From Zoogloea sp041911615 (GTDB lineage: Bacteria; Pseudomonadota; Gammaproteobacteria; Burkholderiales; Rhodocyclaceae): DNA of 62,211 nt. Position numbers and translations under genes: made by a program. The notes below the pieces were generated by a model. The model made no database searches, had not been told where the DNA came from, and was given only the letters and a program-made list of their open reading frames with translations. Each line of letters starts with the position of its first letter. Within the stretch, counting starts at the first letter, position 1. Of this stretch, positions 9,009 to 18,522 are shown in pieces. The stretch covers positions 1 to 62,211 of the forward strand of contig NZ_JAYROR010000120.1 in assembly GCF_041911615.1 (NCBI RefSeq), given 5' to 3'.

Positions 9009-9170
9009 GATGGTCACGCAGCGGGCATGGGGCGAGTGCCCCAAGAATACGTCGGCATCCGCCGATTTGCCACGGGGGCGATGACGCCCGCAAGGGGGGC
9101 CGCGGGGCTCGCCGCAGGCGAGGTGGGGTCGTAGAATCGGGGCTCCTTCGCAACGCCGTCAGCGCCCGCC

Positions 9171-9737
9171 ATGACCCCCAACGCCGTCCCCCTGCCCGAG
9201 TCCTACCGTCTCCTCAACCACGGCCCCACGGTGCTGGTGGCGTCGGCCCACGGGGGGCGGCGCAACGTGATGGCGGCGGCCTGGAACATGCCGCTGGATT
9301 TCGACCCGCCGAAGGTGGCGGTGGTGATCGACAAATCCACCTTCAGCCGCGAGTTGATCGAGGCCGCCGGCGAGTTCGTGCTGGCGGTGCCCACCCGGGC
9401 CATCGCCGACAAGGTGGTGGCGCTCGGTTCCTGCTCGGGGCGCGACGGCGACAAGTTCGACGCCCTGGGCATCGACACCCTGCCGGCCGCGCAGGTGGGC
9501 GCGCCGCTGCCGGGCGGCTGCATCGGCTGGCTGGAGTGCAAGGTGATCGACGAGCCTCACATCCAGCGCACCTACGACCTGTTCCTGGGCGAGGTGGTGG
9601 CCGCCTGGGCCGACCCGGCGGTGTATGCCGCCGGGCGCTGGCATTTCGAGGCGGGTGGCGACGCCCTGCGAAGCGTCCACTACATCGCCGGCGGCGCGTT
9701 TTTCTCCACCGGCGATGCCTTCGATGTCAAGGCGTGA
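9171..9737 (+). CDS. Flavin reductase-like (DIM6/NTAB) FMN-binding protein
   Basis: A 188-residue protein of the flavin reductase domain family, which binds FMN in a split beta-barrel and reduces free flavin or forms part of monooxygenase systems. Family features are NVMAAAWNMPLDFDPPKVAVV, STFSRELIEAAGEFVLAVP and, near the end, a His-containing strand (SVHYIAGGAFF). It lacks a signal peptide and is probably cytosolic. It stands alone except for the small gene that begins four bases after its stop. The exact substrate cannot be read from sequence. Confidence 0.85.
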   Translation: MTPNAVPLPESYRLLNHGPTVLVASAHGGRRNVMAAAWNMPLDFDPPKVAVVIDKSTFSRELIEAAGEFVLAVPTRAIADKVVALGSCSGRDGDKFDALGIDTLPAAQVGAPLPGGCIGWLECKVIDEPHIQRTYDLFLGEVVAAWADPAVYAAGRWHFEAGGDALRSVHYIAGGAFFSTGDAFDVKA

Positions 9738-9741
9738 CCCC

Positions 9742-10065
9742 ATGACCCTGAACCTTGTCTTCGACAATTCACAACTCGCCCATATCATCGACCAAGCGAT
9801 GATTTATCAATGCGCCTGCCCCGGCCAGGTGGCCCAGCATATCCTTGGTCTGCGCGAGCTGTTCCGCTACCAGACCCGTTGCCGGGCGACGCGCACCGAG
9901 GATTTCGGCATCCACGCCCGGATCATGGAATCCGTGCAGAAGACCCACGCCGAGATGGAGATCTGCCTGGCCGACGTGCTGGCCGCAGAAGGTTGGGACA
10001 TGGCCACCCTCACCATGCCGGAGAGTCTGCGCAAGCTGCGGGACGACCTGTTGGCGGAGGAGTGA
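9742..10065 (+). CDS. Conserved small protein of unknown function
   Basis: A 107-residue protein starting at ATG 9742, four bases downstream of the flavin reductase stop, so probably co-transcribed with it. It is predicted mostly helical (FDNSQLAHIIDQAMIYQCACPGQVAQHILGLRELF at its start, continuous helix thereafter) with two Cys in an MIYQCACPGQ segment. No transmembrane helix or signal is seen. I do not recognise a named family. The CAC pair could bind a metal or be redox-active, but that is speculation. Confidence 0.7.
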   Translation: MTLNLVFDNSQLAHIIDQAMIYQCACPGQVAQHILGLRELFRYQTRCRATRTEDFGIHARIMESVQKTHAEMEICLADVLAAEGWDMATLTMPESLRKLRDDLLAEE

Positions 10066-10096
10066 AAGCAGGTTTTCTGCGGGTGCTTCAATTTCG

Positions 10097-10111
10097 TTGT
10101 GCACCGCACAA
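10097..10111. promoter_or_regulatory. Candidate PhaR operator 1
   Basis: Perfect inverted repeat TTGTGC-ACC-GCACAA containing TGC-N3-GCA, the core reported for PhaR, the PHB-responsive repressor of phasin genes. It lies about 100 bp upstream of the phasin start. Confidence 0.6.
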
Positions 10112-10118
10112 AAAAGGC

Positions 10119-10147
10119 TTGCAAAAGTTTTTGCTGCGGTGCAACAT
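10119..10147 (+). promoter_or_regulatory. Candidate sigma-70 promoter of phasin gene with PhaR operator 2
   Basis: TTGCAA (10119-10124) and CAACAT (10142-10147) are separated by 17 bp. Between and overlapping the -10 lies TTGC-TGCGGT-GCAA (10131-10144), a second TGC-N3-GCA site. A repressor here would block RNA polymerase. A palindrome ATGGCGCCAT follows at 10146-10155. Confidence 0.5.
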
Positions 10148-10207
10148 GGCGCCATACCGAAACCAGTTCGGTGATCGCAAGCCCAACCCAAACTTGAGGA
10201 GATCATC

Positions 10208-10786
10208 ATGTCCGCCACCCCCGAGCAATACGTCGCCGCCGCCAAGTCCAACGTCGAAGCCGGCCTGAACAGCGCCTCCACCTTCGTTGCCGCCGTGTTC
10301 ACCGCCGTCGAGCGCGTGTCCACCCTGAACCTGGCCACCGCCCGCACCGCCTTCGACGACAGCGTCGCCTTCTCCAAGGCCGTGCTGGCCGCCAAGGACC
10401 CGAAGGCCGTCGCCGCCCTGAACCTGGGCGCCGTCACCCCCGCCGTCGAGAAGGGCGTTGCCTACGGCCGTAGCCTGTCCGTCATCGGCGGCGACACCAA
10501 GGAAGAGCTGACCAAGCTGGTCGAAGCCGAAGCCGCCATCCTCGGCAAGAACTTCGACACCGCCCTGGAAGCGCTCTTCAAGAACGCGCCGGCCGGTTCC
10601 GAAGCCGCCGTCAAGGCGGTCAAGACCGCCCTGGCCAACGCCAACTCCGCCTACGAAGGCGCCACCAAGGCCGCCAAGCAGGTTGCCGCTGCCGCCCAGG
10701 CCAGCGTCGAGAAGGCCGCCGATGTGGCCGTCGAGAGCGTCGAGAAGGGCACCAAGGCTGCCGCCTCCGCCCTGAAGGTCGCCTGA
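10208..10786 (+). CDS. phaP: Phasin (PHB granule-associated protein)
   Basis: A 192-residue helical, Ala/Lys/Glu-rich protein of the phasin family (TIGR01841 type). The N-terminus is MSATPEQYVAAAKSNVEAGL. Long amphipathic helices follow, ending in an Ala/Lys-rich stretch (AAKQVAAAAQASVEKAADVA). Phasins coat polyhydroxybutyrate granules. TTGAGGAGATCATC gives a good Shine-Dalgarno, and codon use is strongly biased to frequent C-ending codons, as in a highly expressed gene. It has its own promoter with two PhaR-like sites and its own terminator. A PHB-depolymerase-like esterase follows. Confidence 0.92.
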   Translation: MSATPEQYVAAAKSNVEAGLNSASTFVAAVFTAVERVSTLNLATARTAFDDSVAFSKAVLAAKDPKAVAALNLGAVTPAVEKGVAYGRSLSVIGGDTKEELTKLVEAEAAILGKNFDTALEALFKNAPAGSEAAVKAVKTALANANSAYEGATKAAKQVAAAAQASVEKAADVAVESVEKGTKAAASALKVA

Positions 10787-10840
10787 GACGCGATCGGGCG
10801 CGGTGGTCTCGAACCGCCGCGCCGTTCCCGGTAGTATCCC

Positions 10841-10863
10841 AAAAGGCCCCACGGGGCCTTTTT
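10841..10863 (+). terminator. Rho-independent terminator after phasin gene
   Basis: Stem AAAAGGCCCC / GGGGCCTTTTT with ACG loop, ending in a T-run; A-rich on the other side, so it may work in both directions. Confidence 0.85.
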
Positions 10864-10882
10864 GGCATTCAGGAGGCGCCCG

Positions 10883-11959
10883 ATGGGTCGTCGCAAGTCA
10901 CCGCTGGTTTCCGCCTTGTTCAAGCTCACCCGGGCCGGGCTGCGCCAGGGCACGCGCATCGGCCAGGCCGCGGCGGAGCAGGGCATCAAGTCGGGCAACC
11001 GGCTCGCCGAGCGCGCCGGGCGGGCGCTGAAAGCCGTCGCCACGCCCACCGACGCGCCGCGTCCGGTGGCCGGCGGACGCTGGTACGAAGGCCGCTGGGG
11101 CCTCGGGCCGCTGGCGATGCGGCGCTACCGGCTGTTTGTCCCCACCGGCGGCAGCGCCCGCAAGCCCTTGCCGCTGCTCGTACTGCTCCACGGCTGCGCC
11201 CAGGACACGGCTGCCTTCGCGGCGGTGACGCGGGCCGCCGCCACCGCCAAGGCCCGCGGTTTTGCGGTGCTGATGCCCGAGCAGGCCCAGGAGGCCAATC
11301 CCCAGCGCTGCTGGAACTGGTTCGGCAGCGACCTGCGGGTCGGGGTCGAGGCGCAGATCCTGATGGCGATTGTCGACCACGCGGTGGCCGAGCATCCGCG
11401 CATCGGCGGGCCGCTGTTCGCGCTGGGGCTGTCGGCCGGCGGCGCGATGGCGCTGACCCTGGGGCTCGACTACCCGACGCGCTTCACGGCGGTGGGCAGC
11501 CATTCGGGCGCTGCGCCCCACAGTGCGCGCAACCCGCTGCAGGCCGGGCAGGCGATGCGCGGGCGTCGCTCGCCGGACGTCGATGCACTGGCGAGCCGGC
11601 TGGCTGGCCGCACGCCGCCGCCGCTGTTGCTGATCCACGGCGACCTGGACCCGGTGGTCGCCTTCGACAACGCCCGCGCCGCCGCCGAGCTGTGGCTCGA
11701 CCTGCTGCCCGCCGGTGCGCCGGTCCGCGAGCAGCACACCGAACGCCAGCGCGGCGCCCGCCGCGCCCTCAGCCGCAGCGACTGGCTGCACGCCCGCCGG
11801 CCCTATGTGCGCCTGCTGCGCGTGCACGGCCTTGCCCACGCGTGGAGCGGCGGGGCCGCCGGGCAGGCGTTCTCCGATCCCAGCGGGCCCGATGCGCTGC
11901 GTCTGGCGTGGCAGTTTTTCGCGGCGGTGATGGAACGGGACGGCGCCCGGCCCGTCTGA
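10883..11959 (+). CDS. PHB depolymerase-family esterase (LpqC/PhaZ-like)
   Basis: A 358-residue alpha/beta hydrolase of the esterase PHB-depolymerase family. A basic helical N-terminus (~1-60) is followed by the catalytic domain: LLVLLHGCAQD (oxyanion strand), the lipase box GLSAGG with the nucleophilic Ser, LLLIHGDLDPVV with the acid Asp, and a late His in VHGLAHAWSGG. No classical signal peptide is present, so an intracellular or granule-bound role fits the adjacent phasin. AGGAGG at 10871-10876 selects the ATG at 10883. The polymer substrate is inferred from context. Confidence 0.85.
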   Translation: MGRRKSPLVSALFKLTRAGLRQGTRIGQAAAEQGIKSGNRLAERAGRALKAVATPTDAPRPVAGGRWYEGRWGLGPLAMRRYRLFVPTGGSARKPLPLLVLLHGCAQDTAAFAAVTRAAATAKARGFAVLMPEQAQEANPQRCWNWFGSDLRVGVEAQILMAIVDHAVAEHPRIGGPLFALGLSAGGAMALTLGLDYPTRFTAVGSHSGAAPHSARNPLQAGQAMRGRRSPDVDALASRLAGRTPPPLLLIHGDLDPVVAFDNARAAAELWLDLLPAGAPVREQHTERQRGARRALSRSDWLHARRPYVRLLRVHGLAHAWSGGAAGQAFSDPSGPDALRLAWQFFAAVMERDGARPV

Positions 11960-11982
11960 CCCGATTTGGCCGGGAGATTGTC

Positions 11983-13065
11983 ATGTCCGACGCCGCATCC
12001 GCCGAACGCCTCCGAGACCGCGCCGCCGGCGCCGTGATGGGCGCCTTCATCGGCGACGCCCTCGCCCTCGGGCCGCACTGGTACTACGACCTCGACGCGC
12101 TGCACGCCGACTACGGGCCGTGGATCGACGACTACACCGCGCCTCGGCCCGGGCGCTACCACGCCGGGCTGAAGGCCGGGGATCCGTCCCAGGCGGGCAT
12201 CCTGCTGACGCTCACGCTGCGCTCGCTGGTGGCGCGGGGTGGCTACGACGAAGCGGACTTCTGCCGCCGTCTCGACGCGGAATTCTTTCCGCAGCTCGAC
12301 GGCACGCCCATGGCCGGCCCCGGCGGCTACACCAGCCAGTCGATCCGCGAAGCCTGGCGCAAGCGCGTCGTCGATGGCCAGCCGTGGGGCGCCTGCGGCG
12401 GCAACGCCGACACCACCGAAGCGGCCGAGCGCATCCTCGCCATCGCGGTGCGCTACGCCCGCCAGCCCGCCGAGCTGGCCGCGGCGGTGGGCCGCAACGC
12501 CGCGCTGACCCAGACCGACGGCACGGTGCTGGCGATGACCGTCGCCTTCGGCGCGGTGCTCGGGATGCTGGTCGAGGGGCACGCCCTCGACGGCGAGCTG
12601 TCGGGCAAGTTGATGGCGCGGGTCAAATCCGGCGAGCTGCCCTTTCATGCGGTGACGAGCGGCAACCTGGAGGCGCCGCGCCCCGGCGCCGAGGCCGATC
12701 CGGCGGGGCGCTTCCCGTCCCCGGACGCGCTGCTCGGGCCGTCGAACATCGCCCGCGCCGCCCTCGATCCGGACGTGCGCATCGAGCCGGCCTGGAAGGC
12801 GTCGCTGGTCTATGGCCTGCCCTGCGCCGTGTATCACCAGTTTCCGGCGGCGTATTACCTTGCCGCGCGCTTCGGGACGGATTTCGAGCCGGCGGTGCTG
12901 CACGCCGTCAATGGCGGTGGGCAGAACCTGGCCCGGGCGATGCTTACCGGGGCGCTGGTGGGCGCCCGCTGCGGGCTGTCGAGCATTCCGCGCCGTTTCA
13001 TCGACGGGCTCGCCGACGCCGACGAGCGGGTCGGGCTGGCGGAGCGGCTGGCTGCCGCGGTTTAG
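11983..13065 (+). CDS. ADP-ribosylglycohydrolase (DraG-like) family protein
   Basis: A 360-residue all-helical hydrolase. The di-metal site motifs are present: GAFIGDALALG near the start, GGNADTTEAAERIL in the middle and NGGGQNLARAMLTGAL near the end. The family removes ADP-ribose from proteins or small molecules. In nitrogen fixers DraG reactivates nitrogenase reductase, but no nif or draT gene is seen here, so I do not name it draG. ATG 11983 follows CGGGAGATTGTC. It starts 23 bp after the esterase stop and could share its transcript. Confidence 0.85.
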   Translation: MSDAASAERLRDRAAGAVMGAFIGDALALGPHWYYDLDALHADYGPWIDDYTAPRPGRYHAGLKAGDPSQAGILLTLTLRSLVARGGYDEADFCRRLDAEFFPQLDGTPMAGPGGYTSQSIREAWRKRVVDGQPWGACGGNADTTEAAERILAIAVRYARQPAELAAAVGRNAALTQTDGTVLAMTVAFGAVLGMLVEGHALDGELSGKLMARVKSGELPFHAVTSGNLEAPRPGAEADPAGRFPSPDALLGPSNIARAALDPDVRIEPAWKASLVYGLPCAVYHQFPAAYYLAARFGTDFEPAVLHAVNGGGQNLARAMLTGALVGARCGLSSIPRRFIDGLADADERVGLAERLAAAV

Positions 13066-13079
13066 GCCGCCGGGCCGCC

Positions 13080-13379
13080 TCAGCAGCGGCCTTTCTTGGC
13101 CTGGCCGGGCGGGCAGAAATGCGCGTCGTTGCCGCGGTCGGGGCGCGGTTCGCAGCGCCCGCGGAAGTTCTTGCGGCCTTCGTAGCGATGGCAGTTGTCG
13201 CGCCACCAGGCTTCGTCGCGCCAGCGGTCGCCGTCCCAGTAGCGGCCGTCGCGGTCGCGGTCGCCGATGTAGAGCGACACGCCGGGGGCGCGGATCGACA
13301 GGTCCAGGTCGACGGCCTTCGCCGGCGTGGCAGCCAGGATGGCCAGCAGGGTCAGGGGCAGGAGCATGGGGGCGCGCAT
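13080..13379 (-). CDS. DUF2502 (YpeC-like) secreted small protein
   Basis: A 99-residue protein with a signal peptide (MRAPMLLPLTLLAILAATPAKA). The mature region is rich in Asp, Arg and Trp, including the DUF2502 signature VSLYIGDRDRDGRYWDGDRW. E. coli YpeC has the equivalent KLQIGDRDHYGNYWDGGHW. Four Cys, two near the C-terminus (FCPPGQAKKGRC), may form disulfides in the periplasm. Function unknown. It is convergent with the glycohydrolase gene, 14 bp away. Confidence 0.8.
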   Translation of the reverse strand: MRAPMLLPLTLLAILAATPAKAVDLDLSIRAPGVSLYIGDRDRDGRYWDGDRWRDEAWWRDNCHRYEGRKNFRGRCEPRPDRGNDAHFCPPGQAKKGRC

Positions 13380-13528
13380 GGGCAGTCCTCGCAAGGGTTC
13401 AAAGCGCCAACTATAAATCGAGATATGCCCGTCGGACGGGGACGACAGACTCGAAGGGCGTGCTGCACGCCGCATCCCGACGTCGTTACAATGGCGCAAA
13501 AAACTACGTCGGCATCAGGAGACAGCCC

Positions 13529-14038
13529 ATGGCCGTGATTTTCGCCAAGACCGCCCGCGGCCACGCCGAGATCGAAACCCGCGCCGGGGGCCTCAGCCCG
13601 CGGGTGCGCCGGGTGCTGATCTTCGTCGATGGCAAGCGCCCGGTGGAGGTGCTGCGTGGCATGCTCCAGTCCGACGATCTGCAGCACACCCTCGGCCTGC
13701 TCGAGGAAGAGGGCTACATCGAGATGGTCGGCGTGGCCGGGCCGGGTGGGCGGGCGCTGCCCCTCGACGCGGTGCTGCCGTCGGCCACCACCTTCCGCCT
13801 GCATCCGCCCGGCGACGATCCGGTGCGCCTGCAGCAGGCCCGCAACTTCATGCTCAACACCCTCAACGCCTTCGTCGGCGCGCTGGGCACCAGCTCGCTG
13901 CAGGAGCGCATCGACGCGGCGCGCAACCAGGCCGAGATGCGCGCCCTGTTCGACGAGTGGTACCACGCCATCGTCAGCTCCCGCGACGGTCGGCGTCAGG
14001 CGGAACATCTGCGCGGCAAGCTGCTCGAAGTGATCTGA
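13529..14038 (+). CDS. Conserved hypothetical cytosolic protein
   Basis: A 169-residue protein with no signal or membrane segment. The N-terminal part (AVIFAKTARGHAEIE, LSPRVRRVLIFVDGKRPVEVL, LEEEGYIEMV) looks like a compact winged-helix-like or response-associated domain common in betaproteobacteria. The C-terminal half is helical (RNFMLNTLNAFVGALGTSSL). Upstream 'AGGAGACAGCCC' supports the ATG at 13529. I do not recognise an assigned function. Overall it resembles accessory proteins of signalling systems, but that is a guess. Confidence 0.7.
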   Translation: MAVIFAKTARGHAEIETRAGGLSPRVRRVLIFVDGKRPVEVLRGMLQSDDLQHTLGLLEEEGYIEMVGVAGPGGRALPLDAVLPSATTFRLHPPGDDPVRLQQARNFMLNTLNAFVGALGTSSLQERIDAARNQAEMRALFDEWYHAIVSSRDGRRQAEHLRGKLLEVI

Positions 14039-14132
14039 AGGCGCCCGCCCGGCGGGTTTCCGGCCGACGCGCCGCGGCGCTTGCCGTGGGTCAAAGACGG
14101 CGGTGTCCGCGCTTCGCTACAGTGAGGCCGCC

Positions 14133-14525
14133 ATGGACGATTCCAGTCTCGATTTCGACATTCCCGGCCGCGAGCTCGCCGTCACCGCAGAGGCGCTCTA
14201 TCTCGCCAACCTGATGATCGTGCCCGGCCTGTCCTTCCTGGCCCTGCTGTGGCTGTGGTGGCGCGAGCGCGGCCAGGCGCCCGAACTGGCCCGCGGCCAC
14301 CTGCGTCAGACCGTCGCCGCCAGCCTGTGGGCGGGCGTGCTGCTGGTGATCGCCAACGGGGCCATCCTGCTGGCCGGCGGTTACGCCTCGCCGCACACCT
14401 GGATCATCGTGATCCTCTACTTCACCACCTGCCATTCGACGCTGATCTTCTGCGGCGCCATCGGGCTCGCCAAGGCGCTGGCGGGCAAACCTTTCCGCTT
14501 TCCGCTGATCGGGCCCAGGCCATGA
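14133..14525 (+). CDS. Small integral membrane protein, unknown
   Basis: A 130-residue protein with three to four hydrophobic segments (LYLANLMIVPGLSFLALLWLW, LWAGVLLVIANGAILLAGG, WIIVILYFTTCHSTLIFCGA). An upstream GTG at 14103 would add ten residues. I chose ATG 14133 because the extension is not hydrophobic and has no Shine-Dalgarno. Its stop overlaps the next ATG (ATGA), so it is part of a three-gene membrane operon with an Fe-S protein and a CopD-like protein. Confidence 0.75.
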   Translation: MDDSSLDFDIPGRELAVTAEALYLANLMIVPGLSFLALLWLWWRERGQAPELARGHLRQTVAASLWAGVLLVIANGAILLAGGYASPHTWIIVILYFTTCHSTLIFCGAIGLAKALAGKPFRFPLIGPRP

Positions 14526-15517
14526 CGGCGCGGGTGATTCCGATCAAGCCCGTCGGCACCGCCGCCGCGCCGCCGGACGGCGGCCGCCAGCGGCTGCGAC
14601 GCTGGGCCCAGGCCGGGTTCTTCGTGCTGTTCGTGCTGGCGCCGGTGTTCAACCTGCTGCGCTACGACCTGGTCGCCGGCCACGCCTGGCTGCTGGGGTT
14701 TGAATGGCACGCCGGGCTGGAGGATTTCTCGGCCGGGCGCATCGATGCGCTGGGTGCCGTGGGGCGGGTGATCGGCCGGGTGCTCCTGCCGATCCTCGCC
14801 ACCGGCGCACTGCTGATCTGGGTGTCGTGGAAGTGGGGGCGGCTCTATTGCGGCTGGCTGTGCCCGCATTTCTCGGTGGTCGAGACGATCAACGCCTACA
14901 TGCGCCGGGCCACCGGCAAACCCAGCGTGTGGGAGCCGCGCCGGCTTCCGCCCCGCGAGCCGGACGGCCGTGCGGTGCGCTACGACAAGCGCTGGTGGTT
15001 CGTCACCGTGCCGCTGGCGGTGGGGTTTGCCTTCGTGTGGGCGGTGGTGCTGCTCACCTACCTGCTGCCGCCGTTCCGGGTGTACGGCGACCTGCTCGCC
15101 GGCACGCCGACCCGCAACGAGTTCATCTTCATCACCGCCGGCACGCTGGTGCTGTCGGCCGAGTTCCTGTTCGCCCGCCACCTGTTCTGCCGCTATGCCT
15201 GCGCGGTGGGGATGTTCCAGAGCCTGGCCTGGATGGGCAACCGGGACGCGATGGTGGTCGGCTTCGAACGCGACCGCGCCGCCGACTGCGCCAGCTGCTA
15301 CAGCGCCTGCGACCACGTCTGCCCGATGCGCCTCAAGCCCCGCAACATCAAGCGCACGATGTTCACCTGCACCCAGTGCGCCCAGTGCGTCAGCGCCTGC
15401 GAGACCACCCAGCAGGACAACCCGCGCGGCCCGCTGCTGCAGTGGGTGGCCGGCGAGGCGGCGCGCCACAACGAAGCGGCCTTCGCCGCGCCCCGACCCG
15501 AAAGGAAGATCCCGTGA
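14522..15517 (+). CDS. NapH/NosR/CcoG-like polytopic membrane [4Fe-4S] protein
   Basis: A 331-residue protein with about five transmembrane helices. Cys motifs typical of NapH/NosR C-terminal domains are YCGWLCPH and HLFCRYACAVGMFQ at the ends of helices. Two ferredoxin-like clusters follow: CASCYSACDHVCPM and CTQCAQCVSAC. The family transfers electrons from quinol to periplasmic or membrane partners, or assists cupric reductase assembly (CcoG). Here the partners are two small membrane proteins, overlapping at both ends (ATGA, GTGA). No napG, nosZ or ccoN lies nearby, so the acceptor is unknown. Confidence 0.85.
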   Translation: MTARVIPIKPVGTAAAPPDGGRQRLRRWAQAGFFVLFVLAPVFNLLRYDLVAGHAWLLGFEWHAGLEDFSAGRIDALGAVGRVIGRVLLPILATGALLIWVSWKWGRLYCGWLCPHFSVVETINAYMRRATGKPSVWEPRRLPPREPDGRAVRYDKRWWFVTVPLAVGFAFVWAVVLLTYLLPPFRVYGDLLAGTPTRNEFIFITAGTLVLSAEFLFARHLFCRYACAVGMFQSLAWMGNRDAMVVGFERDRAADCASCYSACDHVCPMRLKPRNIKRTMFTCTQCAQCVSACETTQQDNPRGPLLQWVAGEAARHNEAAFAAPRPERKIP

Positions 15518-16005
15518 CCGGCTTCAACGACTTCGCCATCGCCCGCGCCCTGCACGTGCTCGCGGTGCTGCTGTGGATCGGCGGCGTAGCCTTCGTGACG
15601 CTGGTGCTGCTTCCCGCCTGCCGCGATCTGGCGGAGCCCGCGGACCAGCTCGCCCTGTTCGAGCGCCTGGAGCACCGTTTCGCCGCCATCGCCCGCGGCA
15701 GCGTGCTGCTGGCGGGCGCCTCGGGTCTGTGGTTGGTGTGGCGGCTGGGGGTGTGGGAGCGCTTCGCCGATCCGGCCGGCTGGTGGTGGATGCACGGGAT
15801 GGTGGCGGTGTGGACGGTGTTCGCGCTGATGCTGTTCGTGCTCGAGCCCTTCGTGCTGCAGAAGGTTTTCGCCGAACAGGCCCGTCGCGATCCGGTCGCC
15901 CTGATGGCGCGCATCGCGCGCCTGCACCGCGTGCTGCTGGCGGCGAGCCTGGCGGTGCTGCTGGGGGCAGTGGCCGGCAGTCACGGCGGCTGGCACTTCG
16001 GCTGA
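15514..16005 (+). CDS. CopD-like four-helix membrane protein
   Basis: A 163-residue protein with four transmembrane helices and His residues placed as in CopD/cytochrome-b-like membrane proteins (ARALHVLAVLLWIGGVAF, EHRFAAIARGSVLL, WWMHGMVAVWTVF, RLHRVLLAASLAVLLG). Such proteins bind haem or copper. GTG start in a GTGA overlap with the Fe-S protein. A quinone- or haem-linked electron route together with the upstream Fe-S protein is plausible (inference). Confidence 0.78.
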   Translation: MTGFNDFAIARALHVLAVLLWIGGVAFVTLVLLPACRDLAEPADQLALFERLEHRFAAIARGSVLLAGASGLWLVWRLGVWERFADPAGWWWMHGMVAVWTVFALMLFVLEPFVLQKVFAEQARRDPVALMARIARLHRVLLAASLAVLLGAVAGSHGGWHFG

Positions 16006-16018
16006 GCGGCCGCGGGCT

Positions 16019-18370
<2,352 letters not shown>

Positions 18371-18522
18371 GGTGGAGGCGCTCCGGGTCGTAATGGGAAG
18401 GATTTACGGCGCGGTGGGGTAAAGCTTTGACCCGGTTTGTAACATGCCGTGGCGTGCCGCACAGGCGGTGAGAAACATCTGCCCCGCGGCCGGCACCCGG
18501 CGGGGCGCGGCGCGGGGGCGAC

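Noticed and set aside
11983..13065. Calling the glycohydrolase draG of nitrogenase regulation
   Set aside because: No draT, nifH or other nif gene in the window; the family has several other substrates.
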